Counted from the stretch's first letter, positions 1 through 9,654 are shown. The stretch: DNA of 39,456 bases from Bradyrhizobiaceae bacterium (GCA_947481685.1 CANKHA010000023.1:1-39456); one strand, 5' to 3'. Notes: generated by a model from the sequence alone, not told the origin. Made by a program: numbers and translations.

Positions 1-60
1 GGCAAGCGCCACCTTAGCCTTGAAGCCCGGTGTGTGGTTCCGGCGCGGTCGTCTGTTCAT
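1..60 (-). CDS. IS3-family transposase OrfA, N-terminal fragment (cut by window edge)
   Basis: Reading the minus strand from the ATG at 60 gives MNRRPRRNHTPGFKAKVALA before the window ends. This matches the usual beginning of the small OrfA (helix-turn-helix, terminal-repeat binding) protein of IS3-family elements, in which a basic start is followed by a FKAKVALA-type helix. A strong ribosome binding site, AGGAGA, lies six bases before the ATG. Only 20 codons are visible, so the state of the rest of the element cannot be judged. The family call rests on a short but characteristic stretch. Confidence 0.75.
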   Translation of the reverse strand, partial: MNRRPRRNHTPGFKAKVALA

Positions 61-117
61 GGTCTCTCCTGATTCGCAGGCAACAGCGTGCCCGCCGTCA
101 GGCAGAAACTCCACTTA
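1..117 (-). mobile_element. End of an IS3-family insertion sequence
   Basis: The OrfA start at 60 lies about 57 bases inside the presumed left terminus of the element, a normal distance for IS3-family elements. The minus-strand sequence TAAGTGGAGTTTCTGCC (117 down to 101) is my candidate for the terminal inverted repeat. The boundary is an inference, because the other end is outside the window and the repeat cannot be paired. The reading frame of the neighbouring collagen-like gene runs into this terminus and stops in it. Confidence 0.6.
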
Positions 118-1096
118 GCGTCCTGTGCAGATTTGCGGGACCGGCTCTTATGAAGACGGGCACGCCATTTTGCTGCGTCGTAAGGTGGATCTCTATTCTG
201 TCTCCGGCGACGATATGCAGATCACATGTGCCATCAATGTAAGATGTACTTCTCGTAACGAACGTGCCCTCGTCACCACCTGCAGGGTCCACGCAGAGAT
301 CCCCAATGTTGCCAACCTCGACCCTGGCATACGAAGCTGCGTTCGAAGTCCTGATCTGCCACGTGACTCTTACCGTGCCGGCGTAAGGAGAGAAGAGCGT
401 TTTAGAGATAAACGAGTTCCCATTCGAATTCTGTCTTTCCGTATCGGCCGTCGCTCTCAGCGTATTCGACGCCACAGTCATCTTGAGCGTGGAGTCCACG
501 CCCGCAGTCCCTTGCGGTCCCCGCGGGCCATCAGGACCTTGCGGACCCTGAGAGCCAGCCGATCCTTGAGAACCCTGCGTTCCTTGAACGCCCTGCGGTC
601 CTTGCGGTCCGGTCGAGCCTGCGGAGCCGTTTTGCCCGGCATCGCCCTTCGCTACAAAGATTTCCCAGTCGGCAGCGTTGGAAGCGGGCGACTTGTTGCT
701 GTTGTCCCGCAATGCACGCCAGGCCGAGCCCTGCTGCGTCACCACGTCGTTGAGAAGATAGTCTTCCGAAGACGACCAGGCGCCGCGCGGAAAAAATCCG
801 CTCGTGGCGCAGTTCGCAACCACGCCCGTTGCGGTGGTGCCGCCGACCTTGACGGTCACCATGCAGTCTTCAGGGTGATAGTTGTCGAGCGCGAAGGAAA
901 ATTTTGATTTCTTGGATGTGGTGACGAACTGCCCGTCAAGCGTCACCTGCTGCGTTGCGCCCACCGTGGTGCCCGTAACCGTCAGCTTGCCCTTCTCGAT
1001 CGCGGCATCCGTCACCGCGAGTGTTGCCGCAAACGCCGGACCCGAAAAGATGAAAGCGCCGCATGCGGCTGCTGCCGCCAGTTTCCTTATGTGCAT
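98..1096 (-). CDS. Exported collagen-like protein, probably 3'-truncated by an IS
   Basis: The product is 332 residues. Residues 1-23 form a signal peptide (hydrophobic core, AFA cleavage site). Residues 24-100 look like a beta-rich domain with two cysteines (C78, C96). Residues 104-150, with aromatic residues around W107, Y113, W126 and W144, resemble the small carbohydrate-binding module of the CBM5/12 type. Residues 151-201 are 17 unbroken Gly-X-Y triplets rich in PQ, SQ and SA, followed by a C-terminal beta-rich domain (about 205-325, Cys pair C268/C291) that could be a C1q/TNF-like trimerisation head. The start at 1096 is chosen because GGGGGCGGA precedes it and a perfect -10 box lies only 25 bases upstream; the in-frame ATG at 1108 would leave almost no leader. 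The last residues (LSGVSA) and the stop lie in the presumed IS terminus, so the native C-terminus is probably lost. The function is unknown; a surface or matrix role is inference. Confidence 0.8.
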   Translation of the reverse strand: MHIRKLAAAAACGAFIFSGPAFAATLAVTDAAIEKGKLTVTGTTVGATQQVTLDGQFVTTSKKSKFSFALDNYHPEDCMVTVKVGGTTATGVVANCATSGFFPRGAWSSSEDYLLNDVVTQQGSAWRALRDNSNKSPASNAADWEIFVAKGDAGQNGSAGSTGPQGPQGVQGTQGSQGSAGSQGPQGPDGPRGPQGTAGVDSTLKMTVASNTLRATADTERQNSNGNSFISKTLFSPYAGTVRVTWQIRTSNAASYARVEVGNIGDLCVDPAGGDEGTFVTRSTSYIDGTCDLHIVAGDRIEIHLTTQQNGVPVFIRAGPANLHRTLSGVSA

Positions 1097-1120
1097 TTCC
1101 GCCCCCATTTTGTTGGAGGC

Positions 1121-1126
1121 ATTATA
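1121..1126 (-). promoter_or_regulatory. -10 box for the collagen-like gene
   Basis: The minus strand reads TATAAT, a perfect sigma-70 -10 hexamer, in an AT-rich patch that stands out from the GC-rich surroundings. No good -35 hexamer is seen at 16-18 bases; GTTTTG is the best available. Transcription would begin near 1114, favouring translation from 1096. Confidence 0.5.
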
Positions 1127-1209
1127 TATTTGCATCGGGTAACAAAAACCCATCGGGGCCGGACCGTCGAGAAGACGACTTGTTCGATGCGCCGTTCGGC
1201 GCTCCACTC

Positions 1210-1256
1210 CCCCCGGGATTTTTCGGGGGTCAACTCCCCCGGGCCCCCTGGGGGAG
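1210..1256. repeat. Two adjacent GC-rich hairpins
   Basis: CCCCCG at 1210-1215 pairs with CGGGGG at 1224-1229 around an AT-rich loop. CTCCCCC at 1234-1240 pairs with GGGGGAG at 1250-1256. On the minus strand they follow the dehydrogenase gene at some distance. There is no T-run, so a classical terminator is unlikely. They could be repeat-element hairpins or Rho-independent structures of a degenerate kind. Confidence 0.5.
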
Positions 1257-1330
1257 CAACAAGGAAAGTTACAGGCGGCCTGTCGCCTGACCACATCACG
1301 GGCCGATGACGCTTGGCTGCTTGCTTCCTT

Positions 1331-1351
1331 CTCCCCGTTTTTCACGGGGAG
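1331..1351. repeat. REP-like hairpin, CTCCCCGT/ACGGGGAG
   Basis: CTCCCCGT (1331-1338) and ACGGGGAG (1344-1351) form a perfect 8-bp stem with a 5-base loop. The arm sequence matches the stem of the hairpin at 1416-1441, so the two are likely copies of one repeat family. Confidence 0.6.
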
Positions 1352-1402
1352 AGGGTGGCAAGTAAAACGAGCCGGGTGGGGACAGCGGTCTTTGTTAGGT
1401 CG

Positions 1403-1441
1403 CCCCTCACCCCAACCCTCTCCCCGCGTGCGGGGAGAGGG
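1403..1441. repeat. REP-like palindrome (CCCTCTCCCCG family)
   Basis: CCCTCTCCCCG (1416-1426) and CGGGGAGAGGG (1431-1441) form a perfect 11-bp stem with a 4-base loop, preceded by CCCCTCACCCCAAC. This sequence type is a very common intergenic palindrome in Bradyrhizobium and relatives (recalled, not searched). It sits just downstream of the dehydrogenase stop and could also act in transcript end protection. Confidence 0.65.
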
Positions 1442-1494
1442 AGAAGAAAGATAAAACGTGGCTGCTGTCTGAAAAGTGAACCGGAACGAACGCG

Positions 1495-2493
1495 TCACAC
1501 CATCGAGGGCAGGACGCGATCCGGTGGCTTGTGGCCGTCGAGGAAAGTCCTGATGTTGATGATGACCTTCTCGCCCATGTCGACGCGGCCTTCGACGGTC
1601 GCCGAGCCCATGTGCGGCAGGATCACCACCTTGCCCGCGCGCGCGAGCTTGAGCAGCTTCGGATTCACCGCCGGCTCATGCTCGAACACGTCGAGCCCCG
1701 CGCCCGCGATCTTGCCGGCCTCGATCAACTGCGTGAGCGCCTTCTCGTCGATCACTTCGCCGCGCGCCGTGTTGACCAGGTAAGCCTCGGGCCGCATCAG
1801 CTTCAGCCGCCGCGCCGACAGCAGGTGATAGGTGCCGGGCGTGTGCGGACAATTGACCGAGACGATGTCCATGCGCGCCAGCATCTGGTCGAGGCTCTCC
1901 CAATACGTCGCCTCCAGCGCTTCCTCGATCTTCGGCGCGACCCGGCGGCGGTTGTGATAGTGGATCGCCATGCCGAAGGCGCGCGCGCGCCGCGCCACCG
2001 CCTGGCCGATGCGGCCCATCCCGATGATGCCAAGGCTCTTGCCCCAGATGCGATGGCCCAGCATCCAGGTCGGCGACCATCCGTTCCACTTGCCGTGCTC
2101 GAGGATTTCCAGCCCTTCAGCGAGCCGCCGCGGCACCGCGAGGATCAACGCCATCGTCATGTCGGCGGTGTCTTCGGTCAGCACGCCAGGGGTATTGGTG
2201 ACGATGATGCCGCGCTTATGCGCCGCGATAACGTCGATATTGTCGACGCCGTTGCCGAAATTGGCGATCAGCTTGAGCCCGCTCCCGGCCTGCTCGATCA
2301 CCTTGGCGTCGATCTCGTCGGTGACTGTCGGCACCAGCACGTCGGCGCGCTGCGCGGCCTTGGCGAGTTCAGCCTGGGTCATCGGCCGGTCGTCGGGGTT
2401 GAGCTCGACCTCGAACAGCTCGCGCATGCGGGTTTCGACGCTGTCCGGCAGCTTGCGGGTAACGACGACCAGGGGCTGTTTGCGTTTCGCCAT
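1495..2493 (-). CDS. D-2-hydroxyacid dehydrogenase (glyoxylate/hydroxypyruvate reductase type)
   Basis: This 332-residue NAD(P)-dependent enzyme likely reduces glyoxylate or hydroxypyruvate to glycolate or glycerate. The split catalytic domain flanks a Rossmann fold with GMGRIG at residues 158-163. The family triad is visible: R244 in NTARGE, E273 in the EHEP motif and H294 in LPHMGSAT. The start at 2493 is chosen over frame extensions to 2571 because the family begins at this point and the ATG follows GGCGGAAC. It is divergent from the SH3-domain gene at 2757. Close relatives are annotated GyaR, but glyoxylate, hydroxypyruvate and other 2-ketoacid reductases cannot be separated by sequence alone. 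Confidence 0.9.
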   Translation of the reverse strand: MAKRKQPLVVVTRKLPDSVETRMRELFEVELNPDDRPMTQAELAKAAQRADVLVPTVTDEIDAKVIEQAGSGLKLIANFGNGVDNIDVIAAHKRGIIVTNTPGVLTEDTADMTMALILAVPRRLAEGLEILEHGKWNGWSPTWMLGHRIWGKSLGIIGMGRIGQAVARRARAFGMAIHYHNRRRVAPKIEEALEATYWESLDQMLARMDIVSVNCPHTPGTYHLLSARRLKLMRPEAYLVNTARGEVIDEKALTQLIEAGKIAGAGLDVFEHEPAVNPKLLKLARAGKVVILPHMGSATVEGRVDMGEKVIINIRTFLDGHKPPDRVLPSMV

Positions 2494-2756
2494 GTTCCGC
2501 CATTCAACCGGTAAAAGCCTGGCTTGCATACTCGGCGCAGAGCCAAGTCCTTCGTGCAAAGCCACGTCCAATGGTCCTTTTGATGCGGTCCGGCGCCGTT
2601 CAGGGCTCTTTAACCGGCATCGCGCACATTGGGTATTCTATCCGGCGGGTGCGGTTCCTCTCTAGCCAGACGGCTTGGTGAAGACAAGGCAGACCGCTGC
2701 GGTAGAAGCGCCCCCGGCGCTCGTACCGTCAACCGCACAGTCTGGACTTTTCGCTG

Positions 2757-3287
2757 ATGATTTTGGTGCGCAACTGGAAGCGGCTCGCTGTTTGCGCTCT
2801 CTCCGCCGCCATCATTTGCCTGGCAGTCCCGATGGCGCGTGCGGCGAACGATGTCGCCAACGGCCCGAGCGGATTGCCGGTGCCGCGCTTCGTCAGCCTG
2901 AAGCCGGACAAGGTCAATGTGCATGTCGGACCGGCCAAGTCCTATGACGTCACCTGGATTTACAGCCGGGCCGGGCTGCCGGTGGAAATTACCGCCGAAT
3001 ACGAAAACTGGCGCCGCATCCGGGACGGCGAAGGCTCCGAAGGCTGGGTCTATCATTCCCTCTTGTCGGGACGCCGCACCGGCATGGTCCTGGCCAAGGA
3101 AGAGCTTGTCCCGTTGCGCGAAGCCGGCGACCTCGAGGGCAGCGTCGTGGCGCAGTTGCAGGGCGGTGTCGTGGGGACCGTGAAAAAGTGTAACGGCACC
3201 TGGTGCCGCATTGCCGGCGAAGGTTTCGACGGCTGGATCGAACAACAGAAATTATGGGGTGTTTACCCCAACGAAAAAATCGAGTGA
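2757..3287 (+). CDS. Exported SH3-domain protein
   Basis: The product is 176 residues. Residues 1-29 form a signal peptide (basic start, hydrophobic core, ARA cleavage site), so it is probably periplasmic. Two bacterial SH3-like units follow, at about 53-109 (VNVHVGP...GWVYHSLL) and 120-170 (ending GWIEQQKLWGVY). The second contains a close cysteine pair (KKCNGTWC). Bacterial SH3 domains usually bind peptidoglycan or cell-wall peptides, so a role at the envelope is likely but its partner is unknown. No clear ribosome binding site precedes the ATG. The 263-base gap to the dehydrogenase gene holds the divergent promoters, which I could not place precisely. Confidence 0.85.
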   Translation: MILVRNWKRLAVCALSAAIICLAVPMARAANDVANGPSGLPVPRFVSLKPDKVNVHVGPAKSYDVTWIYSRAGLPVEITAEYENWRRIRDGEGSEGWVYHSLLSGRRTGMVLAKEELVPLREAGDLEGSVVAQLQGGVVGTVKKCNGTWCRIAGEGFDGWIEQQKLWGVYPNEKIE

Positions 3288-3343
3288 TTTCGGCCAGCAT
3301 TTCCGGCCTTAAATCGCCACTTTTCCTTCCTATATGTTCTTTG

Positions 3344-3387
3344 ACGAGGACGATCTCTCCTTCATTCGATCGCCGGGACGACCCGCC
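3344..3387 (+). ncRNA. Guanidine-II (mini-ykkC) riboswitch candidate
   Basis: Two short hairpins, each capped by an ACGA tetraloop, stand in tandem just before the gdx/sugE gene. Hairpin 1 pairs GAGG (3346-3349) with TCTC (3354-3357). Hairpin 2 pairs CGGG (3374-3377) with CCCG (3382-3385). The loops are 3350-3353 and 3378-3381, and the linker is 16 bases. This is the described architecture of mini-ykkC RNAs: two stems with ACGR loops that bind guanidinium and control access to the nearby ribosome binding site. Here GGGAGG (3391-3396) begins six bases after hairpin 2. The downstream gene type is the expected one. Confidence 0.85.
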
Positions 3388-3402
3388 GAAGGGAGGCCAG
3401 TC

Positions 3403-3723
3403 ATGGCTTGGGTCTATCTCGTTGCAGCCGGAATTCTTGAAATCGTCTGGGCTTATACGCTGAAGCAATCGCACGGCTTCACGCGCCTTTTGCCTGCCGC
3501 GATCTCCATCACAACAATGATTGCGAGCGTTGGCTTGCTTGCGCTTGCCATGCGGACATTGCCGCTTGGCACCGCTTACACGATCTGGACGGGCATGGGA
3601 GCGGTCGGGGCGTTCGCTCTCGGCATTTTCGTTCTTGGTGAACTCGCCAGTCCCACGCGCATCGCCGCATTCGTCCTGATCGTTTCCGGACTGATGATGA
3701 TGAAACTATCGGCCACCGCCTAA
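3403..3723 (+). CDS. sugE: Guanidinium exporter of the SMR family (Gdx/SugE)
   Basis: This 106-residue, four-helix inner-membrane protein functions as an antiparallel dimer that exchanges guanidinium for protons. The essential acidic residue is E13 in GILEIVWA. The Gdx-type signature TIWTGMGAVGA (60-70) separates it from multidrug EmrE-type SMR proteins. The HGFTR loop after helix 1 also matches SugE. The start at 3403 follows the ribosome binding site GGGAGG; an upstream in-frame codon at 3334 would lie in the riboswitch. The single-gene unit ends at a terminator at 3741-3768, and regulation by guanidinium through the preceding RNA is expected. Confidence 0.93.
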   Translation: MAWVYLVAAGILEIVWAYTLKQSHGFTRLLPAAISITTMIASVGLLALAMRTLPLGTAYTIWTGMGAVGAFALGIFVLGELASPTRIAAFVLIVSGLMMMKLSATA

Positions 3724-3740
3724 CGCAGCGGCTCCAAACG

Positions 3741-3768
3741 AAAATGCCCAGCACACGCTGGGCATTTT
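3741..3768. terminator. Bidirectional terminator between sugE and irr
   Basis: AAAATGCCCAGC (3741-3752) and GCTGGGCATTTT (3757-3768) form a perfect 12-bp stem with a 4-base loop and A/T tails on both sides. It can end transcription of both convergent genes. Confidence 0.9.
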
Positions 3769-3789
3769 CTTGAATCGGATATGAGCTGA

Positions 3790-4287
3790 TCAGCTTTTGC
3801 GGCGCAGGCGCACCACGACGTCAATGCGCGCCACTTCGTAACCTTCCGGCGGCGTTGGCGTCCTGCCGACCACGACATCGGTTTCAGGAATATCGAATAC
3901 CGTGTTGTCGCCTTCGACAAAGAAGTGGTGGTGGGTGGAAATGTTGGTGTCGAAATAGGATTTCGAGCCATCGACCGCGATCTGGCGCAGCAGGCCGACG
4001 TCGGTGAACTGATGCAGCGTGTTGTAAACCGTCGCGAGCGACACCGGCACTTTGGCGTGGGTCGCTTCCTCGTAGAGCATTTCCGCGGTGAGATGCCGGT
4101 CGCCCTTGCCGAACAGGAGCCAGCCCAGTGCCATGCGCTGACGGGTCGGACGCAGCCCAACCTGCCGCAGCAGTGCCTTCACGTCATGCCAGGGACAGCC
4201 GTTGAGGCCCGCCGATGGCGCCACCAGGGATTGCGGCTTTTCCGGAATCACCGGGGCCGTGAAGGTCATCGTCCGCAACTGGGTCAT
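3790..4287 (-). CDS. irr: Iron response regulator Irr (Fur family)
   Basis: This 165-residue DNA-binding protein accumulates under iron limitation and controls heme synthesis and iron genes in Rhizobiales and Rhodobacterales. The heme regulatory motif GCPWHD lies at residues 30-35, with C31 the expected ferric-heme ligand that triggers degradation in Bradyrhizobium Irr. The winged-helix domain spans about 40-105 (GLRPTRQRMALGWLLF), and the HHH ferrous-heme/metal motif is at 119-121. The start at 4287 is chosen because AGGA precedes the ATG; a TTG at 4314 has no ribosome binding site. It is divergent from fabA, an arrangement seen in several Rhizobiales genomes. No clear ICE box was found upstream. 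Confidence 0.95.
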   Translation of the reverse strand: MTQLRTMTFTAPVIPEKPQSLVAPSAGLNGCPWHDVKALLRQVGLRPTRQRMALGWLLFGKGDRHLTAEMLYEEATHAKVPVSLATVYNTLHQFTDVGLLRQIAVDGSKSYFDTNISTHHHFFVEGDNTVFDIPETDVVVGRTPTPPEGYEVARIDVVVRLRRKS

Positions 4288-4506
4288 GGATCCTGCCAAC
4301 TCAAGAGAACGCAAACCGCACTAAATCATTGCGATTAAAGAACAAGGTACCCGGCACCCCGGCTAAATGCAACTGTTTCGCAATAGCAGTTTCGCTTTCT
4401 GGGGGACAAAAAAGCGGCATTTTGGCCGACTTTCACCCATTAAATCCGTGTGTTAGGAAGGCGCCCGGCGCGGGAACGCCGTGTTTGTCTAAACCTCAGG
4501 GCAGGA

Positions 4507-5031
4507 ATGCAAAATCAGCGCACAAGTTTTGGCTACGACGAGCTGCTTGCCTGCGGCCGCGGGGAAATGTTTCCCGAGGGCCCGCAACTGCCGCTGCCGC
4601 CCATGCTGATGTTCGACCGGATCACCGAGATATCGGAGACCGGCGGTGAATATGGCAAAGGCCTGATCCGCGCAGAACTCGATGTGAAGCCGGACCTCTG
4701 GTTCTTCCCCTGCCACTTCAAGGGCGATCCGGTGATGCCGGGTTGCCTCGGTCTCGATGCGCTATGGCAATTGGTCGGGTTTTTCCTCGGCTGGTCGGGG
4801 TCCGCCGGCAAAGGCCGCGCGCTGGGTTTGGGCGAGCTGAAATTTTCCGGCCAGGTTCTGCCGACCATGAAGAAAGTTGTCTATGGCATCGAGATCAAGC
4901 GCGTAATGCGCTCGAAGCTCATTCTCGGTATCGCCGACGGATGGCTGTCGGCCGATGGCCAGGTGCTTTACCGCGCCAGCGACTTGAAGGTCGGTCTGTT
5001 CCGCGCCGACCAGATGCCGCAACCGGCCTGA
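4507..5031 (+). CDS. fabA: 3-hydroxydecanoyl-ACP dehydratase/isomerase FabA
   Basis: This 174-residue cytoplasmic enzyme dehydrates 3-hydroxydecanoyl-ACP and isomerises trans-2- to cis-3-decenoyl-ACP, the branch point to unsaturated fatty acids. Catalytic H70 ([13 protein letters not shown]) and D84 ([11 protein letters not shown]) fall at the same positions as in Escherichia coli FabA. The start at 4507 follows GGCAGGA; an extension to 4450 lacks homology to the family. It is the first gene of fabA-fabB-fabI, with a 156-base gap to fabB that contains a hairpin. A regulator site between irr and fabA is possible, and I see only a repeated GTTTCGC there (near 4377 and 4391). Confidence 0.96.
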   Translation: MQNQRTSFGYDELLACGRGEMFPEGPQLPLPPMLMFDRITEISETGGEYGKGLIRAELDVKPDLWFFPCHFKGDPVMPGCLGLDALWQLVGFFLGWSGSAGKGRALGLGELKFSGQVLPTMKKVVYGIEIKRVMRSKLILGIADGWLSADGQVLYRASDLKVGLFRADQMPQPA

Positions 5032-5055
5032 CGCCGACGACTGAATTTTCATGAG

Positions 5056-5082
5056 GCGGCTGTCATGGGTTCCCATGGCCGC
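5056..5082 (+). repeat. Hairpin in the fabA-fabB gap
   Basis: GCGGC (5056-5060) pairs with GCCGC (5078-5082), and inside it CATGGG (5064-5069) pairs with CCCATG (5072-5077), with a 3-base bulge. There is no T-run after it. It may affect the stability or relative yield of the fabA and fabB segments. Confidence 0.45.
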
Positions 5083-5187
5083 AATGTTGATTATATGCAG
5101 GATTGCCAAGGGCTGGCGGCCAGCCCAATCTCCACCGGCCGTATGAATCCGGAATAGCCGGACAAACAAAACGAAGATGAGGCAGGC

Positions 5188-6408
5188 ATGAGACGTGTCG
5201 TCGTCACCGGCATGGGTATCGTTTCATCCATCGGCAACAACACCCAGGAAGTGCTGGCGAGCCTGCGTGAGGCGAAGTCCGGCATTACGCATTCTGAGGA
5301 ATTCGAAAAGCACGGCTTCCGCTGCCAGGTTCATGGCGCGCCGACGCTGGATCCTTCCGGATCGGTCGATCGCCGCGCCATGCGTTTCCTCGGACCCGGC
5401 TCGGCGTGGAACCATGTCGCCATGGAGCAGGCGATCCGCGACAGCGGCGTCGAAGACAAAGACATTTCCAATGAGCGTACCGGCATCGTAATGGGCTCGG
5501 GCGGGCCATCGACTTCCACCGTCGTCGCTGCCGCCGACATCACGCGTGAAAAAGGCTCGCCGAAGCGCATCGGTCCTTTCGCCGTACCGAAGGCGATGTC
5601 ATCGACCGCCTCCGCCACGCTCGCAACCTGGTTCAAGATCAAGGGCGTGAACTATTCGATCTCGTCGGCCTGCGCGACCAGCAACCACTGCATCGGCAAT
5701 GCGGCCGAACTGATCCAGTGGGGCAAGCAGGACATGATCTTCGCCGGTGGTTCCGAGGAACTTCACTGGACGCTGTCGGACATGTTCGACGCCATGGGCG
5801 CGATGTCTTCGAAATTCAACGCGACGCCGCAGAAAGCGTCCCGCGCTTATGACGTCGACCGCGACGGCTTCGTGATTGCTGGCGGCGCAGGCGTGCTGGT
5901 GCTGGAAGAGCTCGAACATGCCAAGGCCCGCGGCGCCAAGATTTACGCCGAAGTCGCAGGCTATGGCGCAACCTCGGACGGCGACGACATGGTCGCTCCT
6001 TCCGGTGAAGGCGCGATGCGCTGCATGAAGCTGGCGCTGGAAACGGTGAAAGCGCCGATCGATTACATCAACCCGCATGCCACGGCGACGCCGATCGGCG
6101 ATCTCAAGGAGATCGAGGCGATCCGCGCTGTATTTGGTGGCAAATGCCCGCCGATTTCGGCGACAAAATCGCTCACCGGCCATTCGCTCGGCGCAGCCGG
6201 CGCGCAGGAAGCAATCTACTCGCTGCTGATGATGCAGAACGGTTTCATCTGCGAGAGCGCCAATATCGAGAATCTGGATCCGGCCTTTGCCGATATGCCG
6301 ATCGTGCGCAAGCGCATCGACAACGCGAAGCTCGGCTGCGTTCTTTCTAACTCCTTCGGCTTCGGCGGCACCAATGCTTCGGTCGTGTTCAAGAGGCTGG
6401 ACGCGTAA
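5188..6408 (+). CDS. fabB: 3-oxoacyl-ACP synthase I FabB
   Basis: The product is a 406-residue condensing enzyme that elongates cis-3-decenoyl-ACP, committing FabA's product to unsaturated fatty acids. The thiolase-fold catalytic triad is present: C162 in SSACATS, H297 in [11 protein letters not shown] and H332 in [16 protein letters not shown], with K327 next to it. The start at 5188 follows GAGGCAGG. Its TAA stop overlaps the fabI ATG by one base, indicating translational coupling. Adjacency to fabA and the family-specific length identify FabB rather than FabF. Confidence 0.96.
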   Translation: MRRVVVTGMGIVSSIGNNTQEVLASLREAKSGITHSEEFEKHGFRCQVHGAPTLDPSGSVDRRAMRFLGPGSAWNHVAMEQAIRDSGVEDKDISNERTGIVMGSGGPSTSTVVAAADITREKGSPKRIGPFAVPKAMSSTASATLATWFKIKGVNYSISSACATSNHCIGNAAELIQWGKQDMIFAGGSEELHWTLSDMFDAMGAMSSKFNATPQKASRAYDVDRDGFVIAGGAGVLVLEELEHAKARGAKIYAEVAGYGATSDGDDMVAPSGEGAMRCMKLALETVKAPIDYINPHATATPIGDLKEIEAIRAVFGGKCPPISATKSLTGHSLGAAGAQEAIYSLLMMQNGFICESANIENLDPAFADMPIVRKRIDNAKLGCVLSNSFGFGGTNASVVFKRLDA

Positions 6409-7271
6409 TGAGCACTGCAGCGGCATCCGGCCTTATGAAGGGCAAGCGCGGCCTCATCATGGGGGTCGCAAACGACCATTCCATCGCCTGGGGCATCGCC
6501 AAGACACTGGCAGCCCACGGCGCGGAGCTGGCCTTTACCTATCAGGGCGAAGCGCTGGGAAAGCGCGTGAAGCCGCTGGCACAGTCGGTTGGCTCCACGG
6601 TGGTCCTGCCGTGTGACGTCGAGAATTCGGAGTCCATCGAGTCCGTATTCGCGACGCTGGGCGAGAAATGGGGCGCGCTGGATTTTCTGGTCCACGCCAT
6701 CGCTTTTTCCGACAAGAACGAATTGAAGGGGCGCTACGCCGACACCACGCGCGAGAACTTCACGCGCACCATGGTGATTTCCTGCTTTTCCTTCACCGAG
6801 ATCGCCAGGCGCGCAGCCACGCTGATGCCAGACGGCAGCGCGATGGTGACGCTGACCTTCGGCGGCTCGACCCGCGTGATGCCGAACTACAACGTCATGG
6901 GTGTGGCCAAAGCCGCGCTGGAAGCCTCGGTGCGCTATCTCGCCTCGGACTTCGGCGAGAACGGTATCCGCATCAACGCCATCTCGGCGGGCCCGGTGCG
7001 CACCCTTGCCGGCGCAGGCATCGCCGACGCGCGGCTGATGTTCAACTTCCAGCAGCGCCACGCGCCGCTACGTCGCACCGTGACGATCGACGAGATCGGC
7101 GGCTCCGCGTTGTATCTGCTGTCGGACCTCTCCACCGGCGTGACCGGCGAAATCCACTTCGTCGACTCCGGCTACAATGTCATTGCGATGCCGCAGCCGG
7201 ACGCGCTCAAGACGGTCGACGATGCCGAGAGCGCCGCGGAAGCGCGGGCCGTCAAGGACGCTGCGCAGTAA
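6408..7271 (+). CDS. fabI: Enoyl-ACP reductase (NADH) FabI
   Basis: This 287-residue short-chain dehydrogenase-fold enzyme carries out the last reduction of each fatty-acid elongation cycle. The FabI nucleotide-binding segment is GVANDHSIAWGIA (19-31). Catalytic Y161 and K168 lie in NYNVMGVAKAALEA, matching Y156 and K163 of E. coli FabI. The residue matching E. coli Y146 is F151 (TLTFGGS), a conservative change discussed in the findings. It overlaps fabB by one base and ends at a terminator at 7293-7320. The C-terminal 25 residues are charged and extend beyond the usual fold. Confidence 0.94.
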   Translation: MSTAAASGLMKGKRGLIMGVANDHSIAWGIAKTLAAHGAELAFTYQGEALGKRVKPLAQSVGSTVVLPCDVENSESIESVFATLGEKWGALDFLVHAIAFSDKNELKGRYADTTRENFTRTMVISCFSFTEIARRAATLMPDGSAMVTLTFGGSTRVMPNYNVMGVAKAALEASVRYLASDFGENGIRINAISAGPVRTLAGAGIADARLMFNFQQRHAPLRRTVTIDEIGGSALYLLSDLSTGVTGEIHFVDSGYNVIAMPQPDALKTVDDAESAAEARAVKDAAQ

Positions 7272-7292
7272 CTCTTCGCGCTCCTGAAAATA

Positions 7293-7320
7293 AAAAGGGC
7301 GGCCACAAGGCCGCCCTTTT
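7293..7320. terminator. Terminator between fabI and katG
   Basis: AAAAGGGCGGCC (7293-7304) and GGCCGCCCTTTT (7309-7320) form a perfect 12-bp stem with an ACAA loop. The A and T tails let it work for both convergent genes. Confidence 0.92.
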
Positions 7321-7341
7321 ACATTTGTGCCGATCCGAAAG

Positions 7342-9603
<2,262 letters not shown>

Positions 9604-9654
9604 TTAGCATCCTGCTTACCTTGGATAAGGTCTAATCGGATTGCCTGTCTCATA

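Larger units (their letters stand above)
1097..1494. other. Gene-free stretch with promoter and four GC-rich hairpins
   Basis: This 398-base gap lies between the 2-hydroxyacid dehydrogenase stop and the collagen-like gene start, both on the minus strand. It holds the collagen-gene promoter (-10 at 1121-1126) and inverted repeats at 1210-1229, 1234-1256, 1331-1351 and 1416-1441. Open frames crossing it translate to low-complexity Pro/Gly/Arg sequence and have no ribosome binding site, so I see no gene. Confidence 0.7.

Noticed and set aside
485-660. Short-period repeat array with CCTTG/GGTCC spacing, CRISPR-like at first look
   Set aside because: It is the antisense view of the Gly-X-Y codons of the collagen-like gene; period is 9 or multiples of 3 and there are no spacers.
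98-1498. 466-residue version of the collagen-like protein starting near 1498
   Set aside because: The extra N-terminal part crosses the REP hairpins and the promoter, has no ribosome binding site, and would put the signal peptide inside the protein.
1531-2514. 327-codon open frame on the plus strand
   Set aside because: Antisense to the well-supported 2-hydroxyacid dehydrogenase.
4288-4506. ICE or Fur box between irr and fabA
   Set aside because: Only loose AT-rich matches and a repeated GTTTCGC were seen; neither fits the known consensus well enough.
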